Below, piece by piece: positions 51,697-59,038 of a stretch of DNA of 59,720 nt (position 1 is the first letter of the stretch; each line of letters begins with the position of its first letter). The stretch is from Dehalococcoidia bacterium (lineage in GTDB: Bacteria; Chloroflexota; Dehalococcoidia; SZUA-161). The stretch covers positions 1-59,720 of the forward strand of contig JACUUS010000001.1 of NCBI GenBank assembly GCA_014859215.1, read 5' to 3'. Under the pieces are notes generated by a model. That model had not been told where the DNA came from. It was given only the letters and a program-made list of their open reading frames with translations, and made no database searches. The position numbers were made by a program, and so were the translations under genes.

Positions 51697-52131
51697 CTAA
51701 ATGCAGGGAATGCCGCGGGCAGGCTCCCCCTGCCTCTGGAGGAGGTCCTGCAAAGTAGTCGAGCGGAGAACCCGGTCAGCCGCGGCTTTCATATCCGTCC
51801 ACACCTGCCGTGTCAGACAGGCATCGCTCTGGGAACATACCCCCGGGTCATCCACGCATTCGACGGGCGCGGTAGAACCTTCCATGACAGTGATTATATC
51901 GAGCAGGCGTATCTCGGAAGGCTGCCGGGCCAGGGCGAACCCACCGCGGGCCCCGCGGGCAACCCTGACGAGGCCGGCAGCTTTCAGGGGCATCATGAGC
52001 TGCTCCAGGTAACGGCTGGACACGCCCTGCCTGTCTGCGATATCTCTGATCAGGACGGGGCCCCGGCCGTAGTGAGCCGCCAGGTCCAGCATTGCTCTTG
52101 TCGCATAGTGACCCCTGGTTGAGACCTTCAT
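51697..52131 (-). CDS. Second Rrf2-family regulator (paralog)
   Basis: 144 residues, aligned end-to-end with the neighbouring Rrf2 protein: STRGHYATRAMLDLA, SSRYLEQLMMPLKAAGLVR and cluster cysteines C92, C99, C105 at identical positions. GAGGTG precedes the ATG. It is separated from the first Rrf2 gene by 150 nt that hold the latter's promoter. A tandem duplication with possible different targets; its own promoter was not identified. Confidence 0.9.
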   Translation of the reverse strand: MKVSTRGHYATRAMLDLAAHYGRGPVLIRDIADRQGVSSRYLEQLMMPLKAAGLVRVARGARGGFALARQPSEIRLLDIITVMEGSTAPVECVDDPGVCSQSDACLTRQVWTDMKAAADRVLRSTTLQDLLQRQGEPARGIPCI

Positions 52132-52274
52132 CTGCCACCTCTATAGCTCTTGGTCTGGCACCCGGAAACTGCTCAAGAGAGAACTCCGCGCTTGCTGCCT
52201 CTGTGAATTCTAACGCAATCGGGCTGTTTAGTACAGACGGCGAGGGTGAGTATACCTCCCTTCCGCCACCCGTC

Positions 52275-52291
52275 GCGCGCAGCCTGCGCGC
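52275..52291. repeat. 8-1-8 GC inverted repeat
   Basis: GCGCGCAG-C-CTGCGCGC, perfect arms with a single central base. Could be a protein site or cruciform; no function assigned. Confidence 0.45.
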
Positions 52292-52383
52292 TTGTCTGTT
52301 ACCTATTCTCTTGGCAGAGAAGCGACCATAACCAGTGTAATTAGCAAATGTGTGACCATTGTATCCGGTTTGGACCTGTCTCG

Positions 52384-52403
52384 TTCTCCCGGGACCGGGA
52401 GAA
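52384..52403. repeat. REP-like palindromic element core (9-2-9)
   Basis: TTCTCCCGG-GA-CCGGGAGAA, embedded in a longer sequence resembling a widespread intergenic palindromic repeat whose conceptual translation is PHPN/PSP-rich. No T-tract follows, so it is not a typical terminator. Confidence 0.5.
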
Positions 52404-52559
52404 GGTTGGGATGAGGGTCGAAAAAGGACGGTGCCTGTGACGTGGAACCGTGTCTTCCGGGTACTGACACGAACGAACGCGAACAAACCATAAGGTACTC
52501 TAGTTACCGTAAATGCAGCCAGCTTCACCGATTCGACTTGGCGCTGCCCATGATCAGCC

Positions 52560-52588
52560 TTGACAAATTAGGGGAAATCCCGTAAGAC
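52560..52588 (+). promoter_or_regulatory. Candidate promoter of the Cys-rich unknown gene
   Basis: TTGACA (52560-52565), 17-nt spacer, TAAGAC (52583-52588). Perfect -35, weak -10. Confidence 0.4.
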
Positions 52589-52609
52589 TATCCGCAGGCC
52601 ATCATACGC

Positions 52610-52624
52610 TAGCGAAACTCGCTA
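52610..52624. promoter_or_regulatory. Small inverted repeat in leader, possible operator
   Basis: TAGCGA-AAC-TCGCTA, perfect 6-3-6 arms located between the predicted promoter and the ribosome-binding site of the next gene. Confidence 0.35.
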
Positions 52625-52647
52625 AGTAATCGCTAAGGGAGTTTAAC

Positions 52648-53184
52648 ATGGTGGAAGAAAGCGGGAAGCGGGTCGGTCCGGAGGTGTTCGAGTATTTCGA
52701 GAAGACGGTGGGACCGAAGGTGTTACCATCCCTTGTTCGGGGCCTCATGAAGGGCGTTTTCGAACTGGACGAAGTGAACAGGAATACGGTGCTCAGGCAC
52801 ATGGGGAGCGCCTGCTACGAGGGATTCAAGGAGTTCCTGGAACCGGTGACTCCGGGAGTGGACCTGGATACCGCATTCGAATGGCTCAAGCGGACTGTCC
52901 CTCATGAGAGGCGCTTCCACCGGGCCGGGGATACAGTGATCTGGGACGGTGATATGAAGGCCACATACGGGGGCTGTATGTGCCTCCTGGTCCGGATGGG
53001 AATTATCGAGCCGGCACCTGAGCTGTGCGTGTGCTCAGCGCATCACTGCAAGAGCGCGCTTGAAGAACTGACCGGCATACAGACCGAAGCTGAGCTGGTG
53101 GAGACTGTGAACAGCGGCGCGGATGATTGCATATACAGGTTTCATCTGAAACCGTCGGCCTATAACTCGAGGATGGGCAAGTAA
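52648..53184 (+). CDS. Cys-rich protein of unknown function
   Basis: 178 residues. The C-terminal half holds C110, C112, C127, C129, C134 and C161 (GGCMC, CVCSAHHC, DDCIYRFHL), resembling the metal- or ligand-binding end of V4R/ATC-hydrolase-like small proteins, but no family is assigned with confidence. The N-terminal part is helical. ATG with GGGAG 6 nt upstream. First of three plus-strand genes, with a ThDP enzyme and D-2-hydroxyacid dehydrogenase, probably one operon. Confidence 0.78.
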   Translation: MVEESGKRVGPEVFEYFEKTVGPKVLPSLVRGLMKGVFELDEVNRNTVLRHMGSACYEGFKEFLEPVTPGVDLDTAFEWLKRTVPHERRFHRAGDTVIWDGDMKATYGGCMCLLVRMGIIEPAPELCVCSAHHCKSALEELTGIQTEAELVETVNSGADDCIYRFHLKPSAYNSRMGK

Positions 53185-53224
53185 GAGTACAAATTCTGCC
53201 TGGCCGGCATTATGGAGGTGTGAC

Positions 53225-54913
53225 TTGGAAATACGAGGAGCCGAGGTTGTATGCCATATCCTGAAAAACGAGGGCGTGGAATACGTTTTCGGTGTTCCGG
53301 GCAACAGTGAGGTCCCGCTGCTGGACGCGCTTGCCGAAACGGATATCAGGTACATCAGCGCCATCCACGAGTCAGTCTCGATGGGAATGGCAGACGGCTA
53401 CGCAAGGAGCTCGGGCAAAGTGGGTGTCGCGCTGGTGCACACCACGCCCGGCACCGCAAACGTGATCGGCAATATGTTGAACGCTTACGACGCCGGCACT
53501 CCCCTGGTGGTGCTTGCCGGCCAGCAGGACTCACGCTTGCGCTGGTCTGACGCCCTTCTTGATTCCGACCTCATGCCTATGGTCAGCCAGTTCACAAAGG
53601 GAAGATGGTCTGTGAACCGGGCCCAGGACATCCCACGGACCCTGGAATACGCTTTCAAGGAGGCTGCCTGTCCGCCAACCGGGCCCGTCTTCGTGGCGGT
53701 GCCCCGGGATGTGCAGGCGCAGGCGGTCGAATTCAATCCGTCGACCATGGGTCGCAGGCAGATAGAGGCGGCCGTACGACCTGATCGTGAGCTGGTAATT
53801 AAGGTCGCCCAAATGCTGGTTTCGGCTCAACGGCCCGCCATTCTGGCCGGCTACCAGGTGCCTGACGCCGATGCGTCCGGCGAACTCGCCGAGCTTGCCG
53901 AGACGATCGCGGCGCCCGTTTTCACGACCGGGCTGGTGCCCAAGCTGATCTTCCCGACCGATCACCCTCTGTATTTCGGCAGGGTACCGCCGCTGGGTTT
54001 CGGCCTTCCCGGACTCAGCGAACCGGCCGATGTGCTGCTTGCCATAGGGAACGGCCTGTTCAAGCAGCTTTTCCACATTGAAGGACCGCTGATCCCTCCC
54101 GCGACCAGGCTGATCCAGGTCGATCTCGATGCCTGCGGGCTTTCGAGGGAGTGCAGGGCGGATCTCGCTTTGCTGGGGAATCCGAAGCAGGTGCTCTCGG
54201 AACTGGTCTCGGAAGCAAGGCGCATCACCGGCAAGAGCGAACGCGACCGGATACGCCGGAGGGACAAGGATCTGCGCAAGATGAGGGCGGATGCCCGCGC
54301 CTCTGAAGCTGCCGCGTTCGCGAAAGAGAGGCTGGATATCCCGATGCGCCCGTCGCGAGCGGTGAAGGACATCGCGGACAGCCTGCCAGCGGATGCGGTG
54401 GTTGTGGATGAGGCCGTGATGCTGACGAGCTATGTTGCCAGCATAATGGATTTCACTAAACCGGGCAGCTACTACTGCTCGATCTCGTGCCTGGGCTGGG
54501 GGCTGCCTGCCGCGCTGGGCGTTGCGCTGGGCACGTCACGCCGGCCGGTACTGGCTCTCGTTGGCGACGGGAGCGCGCTGTTCGGAATCCAGGCTCTCTG
54601 GACGGCAAACAAGTATCAGCTCCCGGTGATTGTAGCTGTCCTCAACAACCGGGCCTATGCGGCGGTGAAGTGGGGGTTTGCCATGTACCCGGACCGCCGC
54701 TGCCCCGAAGGCTCGGACCTCGGGTTTGAGCTGGGAATTGTGGATTTTCTCAAGCTGGCGGGGGCGTTCGGGATCAAAGCTGAGCGCATTGAAGACCCCG
54801 AAAAGCTGCGTCCCGCCTTGAAGAGGGCCATTTCGCGGGGCCAACCGGCCCTGCTGGACCTGGTAGTAGACCCGAGGGACGTGGGTTACGGACTGCCGTC
54901 CCTGCCCGAATAA
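53225..54913 (+). CDS. Thiamine-diphosphate-dependent enzyme (benzoylformate decarboxylase/acetolactate synthase family)
   Basis: 562 residues. Catalytic Glu E49 in HESVSMGMADGYAR, N-terminal VFGVPGNSEVPLLDAL, middle domain, and the C-terminal ThDP/Mg motif GDGS near 446 with NN near 472. The GNSEVPLLDAL pattern resembles decarboxylases such as benzoylformate decarboxylase rather than acetolactate synthase, but carboligase activity is possible. TTG start with GGAGG 6 nt upstream. Its neighbours suggest 2-oxo acid/2-hydroxy acid metabolism. Confidence 0.9.
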   Translation: MEIRGAEVVCHILKNEGVEYVFGVPGNSEVPLLDALAETDIRYISAIHESVSMGMADGYARSSGKVGVALVHTTPGTANVIGNMLNAYDAGTPLVVLAGQQDSRLRWSDALLDSDLMPMVSQFTKGRWSVNRAQDIPRTLEYAFKEAACPPTGPVFVAVPRDVQAQAVEFNPSTMGRRQIEAAVRPDRELVIKVAQMLVSAQRPAILAGYQVPDADASGELAELAETIAAPVFTTGLVPKLIFPTDHPLYFGRVPPLGFGLPGLSEPADVLLAIGNGLFKQLFHIEGPLIPPATRLIQVDLDACGLSRECRADLALLGNPKQVLSELVSEARRITGKSERDRIRRRDKDLRKMRADARASEAAAFAKERLDIPMRPSRAVKDIADSLPADAVVVDEAVMLTSYVASIMDFTKPGSYYCSISCLGWGLPAALGVALGTSRRPVLALVGDGSALFGIQALWTANKYQLPVIVAVLNNRAYAAVKWGFAMYPDRRCPEGSDLGFELGIVDFLKLAGAFGIKAERIEDPEKLRPALKRAISRGQPALLDLVVDPRDVGYGLPSLPE

Positions 54914-54942
54914 GAATATGAGCAGGCGGAAAGGAGCAGAGC

Positions 54943-55980
54943 ATGTCTTTCAAGGCTGTTGACCTGCTGGGGATATCCATGCTGATTGACTACGAAGCTA
55001 TGTTCAGGGAAGCCGGCGCTGAAATCGAACTGGTCAAGAACCCTTGTCCTCTGGGAGCAACCGAGGACGAGATAATCAGTGCGATCGGGGATGCGGACGC
55101 CGTCATCACCCAGACAACCTTCCAGAAGTTCACGAAGAAGGTCCTGGGCAGCCTGCCGAAGGTCAGACTCGTGTCGAGTATCGGCGTGGGCTACGACAAC
55201 CTGGACGTACCCGCGGCGACTGAGGCGGTGATCCTGGCGGCTAACGTGCCCGATGCCAGCACGGACGAAGTAGCCGAGCATACGCTGGGTCTCATTCTCT
55301 CCTGCACGCGAGGAATAATCGAACTGAATGAAATAGTGAAAGCAGGCAGGTGGACGGCGGTGGGCGATCCGCACATCGCGGGCAACGTCTGGCCCAGGTT
55401 GTCCCGCCTGCGGGGCCAGGCGCTGGGCATAATAGGCCTCGGGCGGATCGGACAGGCGGTGGCCTCGAGGGCAAAGGCTTTCGGGCTGACCGTCATGGCT
55501 TACGATCCATATATCTCAACCGCAGTCTTCGAGAAGGCCGGCGCTGAAAATCTCGGCCTTGCGGAACTGCTGGAGAAATCGGACATAGTCTCGCTGCACT
55601 GCCCCTTGACCGCGGAGACAAACGGCATGCTCGGCGTGGCGGAGCTGAAGAAGATGAAGAAGACCGCCTGCCTGATCAATACGGCTCGCGGCGCTATTGT
55701 CGACTTCGCCGCATTGTTCTCGGCCCTGAAGGAAGGGTACATAGCGATGGCGGCTTTCGACGTCACGGAGCCGGAACCTATCGAAGCTTCGAGTCCGCTT
55801 CTCGGGCTGCCCAATTTCATAGTCACCGCGCATTCGGCGGGCATTTCGCCGCAAGCCTTCTCGGAACTCCAGCGGCGCCCGGGGTATGAAGTGCTGAGGG
55901 TATACCGGGGAGAGTGGCCTGTAGGTCTGCTGAATCCCGAGGTGAAGGAAAGCTACTTGCGAAAATGGAAAAAGCCCTGA
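54943..55980 (+). CDS. D-isomer-specific 2-hydroxyacid dehydrogenase
   Basis: 345 residues. NAD-binding GIIGLGRIG near 162, catalytic Arg in TARG (about 249), Glu in TEPEPIE (about 276) and His in TAHSAG (about 296). Interconverts D-2-hydroxy acids and 2-oxo acids; phosphoglycerate dehydrogenase and formate dehydrogenase are less likely without ACT or special motifs. 29 nt after the ThDP gene, so co-transcribed. A GC hairpin ends the unit at 56011. Confidence 0.92.
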   Translation: MSFKAVDLLGISMLIDYEAMFREAGAEIELVKNPCPLGATEDEIISAIGDADAVITQTTFQKFTKKVLGSLPKVRLVSSIGVGYDNLDVPAATEAVILAANVPDASTDEVAEHTLGLILSCTRGIIELNEIVKAGRWTAVGDPHIAGNVWPRLSRLRGQALGIIGLGRIGQAVASRAKAFGLTVMAYDPYISTAVFEKAGAENLGLAELLEKSDIVSLHCPLTAETNGMLGVAELKKMKKTACLINTARGAIVDFAALFSALKEGYIAMAAFDVTEPEPIEASSPLLGLPNFIVTAHSAGISPQAFSELQRRPGYEVLRVYRGEWPVGLLNPEVKESYLRKWKKP

Positions 55981-56010
55981 GTCAGCATCGGGAACAACCC
56001 GTGGAGCAAG

Positions 56011-56036
56011 CGGGGCCGACGGCCCGGCCCCGTTTA
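56011..56036 (+). terminator. Rho-independent-type terminator after the D-2-hydroxyacid dehydrogenase gene
   Basis: Arms 56011-56018 and 56025-56032 (CGGGGCCG/CGGCCCCG) with a 6-nt loop, followed by a short TTT. The short T run weakens it. Confidence 0.55.
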
Positions 56037-56127
56037 CATAAGGTGAAACAATGAGAAACAGATACCTGTGGAGGAGCCCTCTCCCGATCAAATCGGCCTC
56101 ATGAGCAAAGCCTTGCTCAGGACAGGG

Positions 56128-56157
56128 TTGACAACGGCTTCCTGCCTGTGGTATTCG
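56128..56157 (+). promoter_or_regulatory. Candidate promoter of the subtilase gene
   Basis: TTGACA (56128-56133), 18-nt spacer, extended -10 TGG-TATTCG (TATTCG 56152-56157). The predicted start lies about 260 nt before the subtilase ATG. Confidence 0.4.
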
Positions 56158-56421
56158 TAGCTAGTCCGCGCGTCTGCGGGCCACCAACGGACTGACTTTC
56201 AGCTTCGATGGTCGCCTACAGTCCTGGACTAACAGGCGGACTAAGGACTTGCCACTAATCCTGAACAGCCGAGGCGGGTACGTACACATCCGTACTCGCG
56301 TCTTTCCCGGACTGTTCAATTTGACCAAATCCTGACTAGAAAGGGTGTGAGATGGTTATTCTTTGCCATTGACCGGACAATCACATGACCGTGAAATAAG
56401 GGATTTTTGAAGGGGGATTTG
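56158..56421 (+). other. Long leader with repeated CGGACT motifs
   Basis: CGGACT or its complement recurs at 56163-56168 (inverted), 56188-56193, 56237-56242 and 56308-56313. Additional GGACT words lie at 56226-56230 and 56245-56249, and a perfect AGTCC-T-GGACT palindrome at 56220-56230. A structured leader or a binding-site array is possible; no known riboswitch was recognised. Confidence 0.45.
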
Positions 56422-58674
56422 ATGAAGTCGGTATCCAGAATTACGGTCGGCCTCCTGGCGCTTGTATTGCTGATGACGATGGCGGCCGCCGTACCAGCTT
56501 CGGCCGGTGAGGGCCCGGGTATGGAACGGATAATGGTCCAGTTCGAGCCCGGTGTAAAAGCCAATGCCATGGCCGAGATACATAGTAAGGTCGGCGCCAA
56601 GTTCGAGGAGATCATTCCTGTGCTCGGCGTACAGGTTGTAACTGTACCCGAGAAGGCGACATCCTCAGTCCTGGCGGCGTATAACCGGCACAGCGACGTA
56701 GCTTACGCCGAGATTGACCACTCAGCCGGTGTGATAGAGCAGACGAATGATCCTTACCTGGGGTGGCAGTGGGGTTTAAGCAAAGTCCAGGCTTCGCAGG
56801 CGTGGGATGTGAATAAGGGAAGCTCTTCAGTGCGGGTGGCTGTTCTCGATGCGGGGATCGATCCCTGGCACCCGGACCTGTCCGGAAAAATAGTTGCCCA
56901 CAAGAACTTCACAGACAGCTATACGCCTTACGCGAACGGTCAATCTCACGGTACTCACGTAGCCGGTATTGTGGCCGCGGCGACGAACAACGGTGTAGGT
57001 ATAGCCGGCCTGGGGCGGAATACCAGCCTGATGAATGTGAAGGTGCTGGGGGACAGCGGGTATGGACAGTATTCCTGGATAGCAAGCGGGGTGATATGGG
57101 CAGCCGATAACGGCGCTGATGTGATAAATCTCAGCCTGGGCTCGCCGTCATATTCATCAACACTTGAGTCGGCAATCAACTATGCATGGAGCAAGGGTGT
57201 CCTGGTCGTGGCCGCCGCCGGGAACAATGGGAACTCCGGACCGTTCTATCCGGCTGGATGCTACTACGCGCTTTCGGTCGCGGCTACAGATTCATCTGAC
57301 AGGCTTGCCTCGTTCTCCAACTACGGGCAGTGGGTGGACGTGGCCGCGCCGGGCGTGTCCATCCTTTCAACCATGCCCAACAGCAGCTACAACTACTCTT
57401 CAGGCACGTCCATGGCTTCTCCGCACGTGGCAGGGCTGGCGGGCCTTCTTTACTCCACAGCCGTCGACACCAACGGGAACGGCCGGGTCAATGACGAGGT
57501 GTGGGCGCGCATTACGTCGACTACAGACCCGATCTCGGCGAACATCCGGAACGGGCGAATAAACGCCTACAAGGCAGTCAACGGCTTCGGCGGCTCTCAG
57601 CCGGGAGCCTTTGCCGGGACTGTGTACGATGTCTCGACCGGAGCGGCGATCAGCGGCGCGACTGTCTCAGCCGGCACGCGAACGGCGTCCACGGACAGCT
57701 CGGGCAGGTACCTGATCAGCAGTGTGCCCGCAGGCACCTACACAGTCACCGCATCGGCCTCGGCGTACGAGACCCGTGCCATGAATGCGTCAGTGTTCCC
57801 GGGAAAGACAAGCACAGTCAACTTCGGGTTGAACTCGCTCAACCGCGCCCCGGTGCTGTCCCCGATCGGAGATAAGGCTGCGGACGCCGGGCAGCTTCTG
57901 CAGTTCACTGTGTCGGCAACCGATCCGGATGGGGACAGCCTTACTTACTCCGCCGGCAACCTTCCGGCAGGCTCTACCTTCAATGCTTTGAGTCGCACCT
58001 TCTCATGGACTCCACGAACGGACCAGGCCGGGACATACCCGGGGGTAACCTTCACGGTGTCCGATGGCAGGCTCAGCGATTCTGAAGCGATTACCATTAC
58101 GGTCAGGGAAGCCGTGACCACGGGAAGAATCCTGGGAACGGTCGTTGATTCGAGAACTGGCTCTGCGATCGCCGGCGCGAGGGTTAGCGACGGAGTAAGA
58201 AGTACGATAACGAACTTCAGCGGGGCCTATGTACTCTCGAACGTGCCCGCCGGCAGCCACACCGTCTCGGTCTCGGCAAGCGGGTACAAACCGGTTTCCC
58301 AGGGTGGTGTCACGGTCTATGCGGGCGTGGATACCAGGATGAACTTCATGCTGCAGCCGGAAGCGGGGAAGACGATGTGGGTGGACTCGATCAAATTCAC
58401 GCCTTCGGGCAGGCACCTGGTTGTGACGGTGAAGGTAGTCGACCCGCAGCCGGTAGGCAATGCCTACGTCCTGCTGTCGGTGCAGAAGGATGGCGTTACT
58501 CAGACGTTCCCCGGTTACACCAGGTCGGATGGCGCAGTGAGCTTCACCATACGTTTTGCCACGAATGGGAGGTACACAGCGACGGTAAGCTCACTGGTGC
58601 ACATGAGCAGCGCGGACTATGCCTGGGACAAGACAAAAGGGGTTGTCTCCGGCAGCTACACGTTCAGCAGATAA
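56422..58674 (+). CDS. Secreted subtilisin-like serine protease (S8) with C-terminal Ig/CarboxypepD-reg domains
   Basis: 750 residues. Signal peptide (1-28), an inhibitor-I9-like propeptide (about 34-105), a peptidase S8 domain with D143 (LDAGID), H176 (HGTHVAG), oxyanion N268 (AAGNNG) and S330 (SGTSMASPH). C-terminally follow a CarboxypepD-regulatory-like domain (about 395-470), a cadherin/He-PIG-like Ig domain (about 475-560), a second CarboxypepD-reg-like domain (about 565-640) and a final beta domain. ATG at 56422 with GGGGG 5 nt upstream. Probably an extracellular degradative or processing protease, exported by Sec. Paralogous to the gene at 59039. Confidence 0.95.
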   Translation: MKSVSRITVGLLALVLLMTMAAAVPASAGEGPGMERIMVQFEPGVKANAMAEIHSKVGAKFEEIIPVLGVQVVTVPEKATSSVLAAYNRHSDVAYAEIDHSAGVIEQTNDPYLGWQWGLSKVQASQAWDVNKGSSSVRVAVLDAGIDPWHPDLSGKIVAHKNFTDSYTPYANGQSHGTHVAGIVAAATNNGVGIAGLGRNTSLMNVKVLGDSGYGQYSWIASGVIWAADNGADVINLSLGSPSYSSTLESAINYAWSKGVLVVAAAGNNGNSGPFYPAGCYYALSVAATDSSDRLASFSNYGQWVDVAAPGVSILSTMPNSSYNYSSGTSMASPHVAGLAGLLYSTAVDTNGNGRVNDEVWARITSTTDPISANIRNGRINAYKAVNGFGGSQPGAFAGTVYDVSTGAAISGATVSAGTRTASTDSSGRYLISSVPAGTYTVTASASAYETRAMNASVFPGKTSTVNFGLNSLNRAPVLSPIGDKAADAGQLLQFTVSATDPDGDSLTYSAGNLPAGSTFNALSRTFSWTPRTDQAGTYPGVTFTVSDGRLSDSEAITITVREAVTTGRILGTVVDSRTGSAIAGARVSDGVRSTITNFSGAYVLSNVPAGSHTVSVSASGYKPVSQGGVTVYAGVDTRMNFMLQPEAGKTMWVDSIKFTPSGRHLVVTVKVVDPQPVGNAYVLLSVQKDGVTQTFPGYTRSDGAVSFTIRFATNGRYTATVSSLVHMSSADYAWDKTKGVVSGSYTFSR

Positions 58675-58735
58675 GAACAGGGTAAGAGATGCCCGGTAAG
58701 GCTGTCCGGAGCATCTGACAATCAGGGGGAAGCGA

Positions 58736-58767
58736 GAGGGTGGAAGTGCCGAAGCACTTCCACCCTC
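58736..58767 (+). terminator. Strong stem-loop terminator after the subtilase
   Basis: Perfect 14-bp arms 58736-58749 and 58754-58767 closed by a CGAA tetraloop, followed after GGCG by TTT. Very stable hairpin; T-tract short. Confidence 0.6.
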
Positions 58768-59038
58768 GGCGTTTATGCGCTGTACTCGACATCGATGCCG
58801 CCGGCCGGGGGCCATGGACAGCTCCGGCCCGCCTGCCGCCTGGTGAAGCTGTTCAGCTCACCCTCCTCCCCGCTGATTTCTAAGGCCTAATCCTCAGGTA
58901 CTATCCAACGACCCTTACTATTTAGCACGCCGCATGTGAACGTAATGGTGATACCGCCCGGCGGGCTCATACTCTAGCATTAGTTTCAAGACTGCCTTCA
59001 ACCGCCTGAGGTCCCGCTCACCAAAAAGGAGGTTCTAC
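58768..59038. other. Intergenic region between the two subtilases
   Basis: No open frame with family features. It contains GC-rich stretches and a small palindrome GCCCG-G-CGGGC; no promoter was convincing. AGGAGG before 59039 serves the next gene. Confidence 0.5.

Larger units (their letters stand above)
52132..52647. other. 516-nt divergent intergenic region
   Basis: No credible gene: overlapping open frames lack family content. Holds two compact inverted repeats (52275-52291, 52384-52403), a candidate plus-strand promoter (52560-52588) and a small inverted repeat in the leader (52610-52624). Confidence 0.65.

Noticed and set aside
51643..52122. Plus-strand open frame with an AAGGAGG site 6 nt before its ATG, antisense to the second Rrf2 gene
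   Set aside because: Beyond the first ~20 codons it only mirrors the Rrf2 gene on the other strand and has no family-like content; the Rrf2 protein on the minus strand is clearly real.
51848..52528. Minus-strand frame of more than 200 codons spanning the divergent intergenic region
   Set aside because: It overlaps the Rrf2 gene in another frame, and its intergenic part reads as the usual translation of a palindromic repeat (PSSQPSPG-like).
53225..54913. ThDP enzyme as the large subunit of acetolactate synthase (IlvB)
   Set aside because: No IlvN or other branched-chain genes are adjacent, and the N-terminal GNSEVPLLDAL pattern fits decarboxylase-type relatives better.
58736..58767. Stem-loop after the subtilase as a small RNA gene
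   Set aside because: Position directly after a stop codon and the following T residues fit a terminator; no independent promoter is seen.
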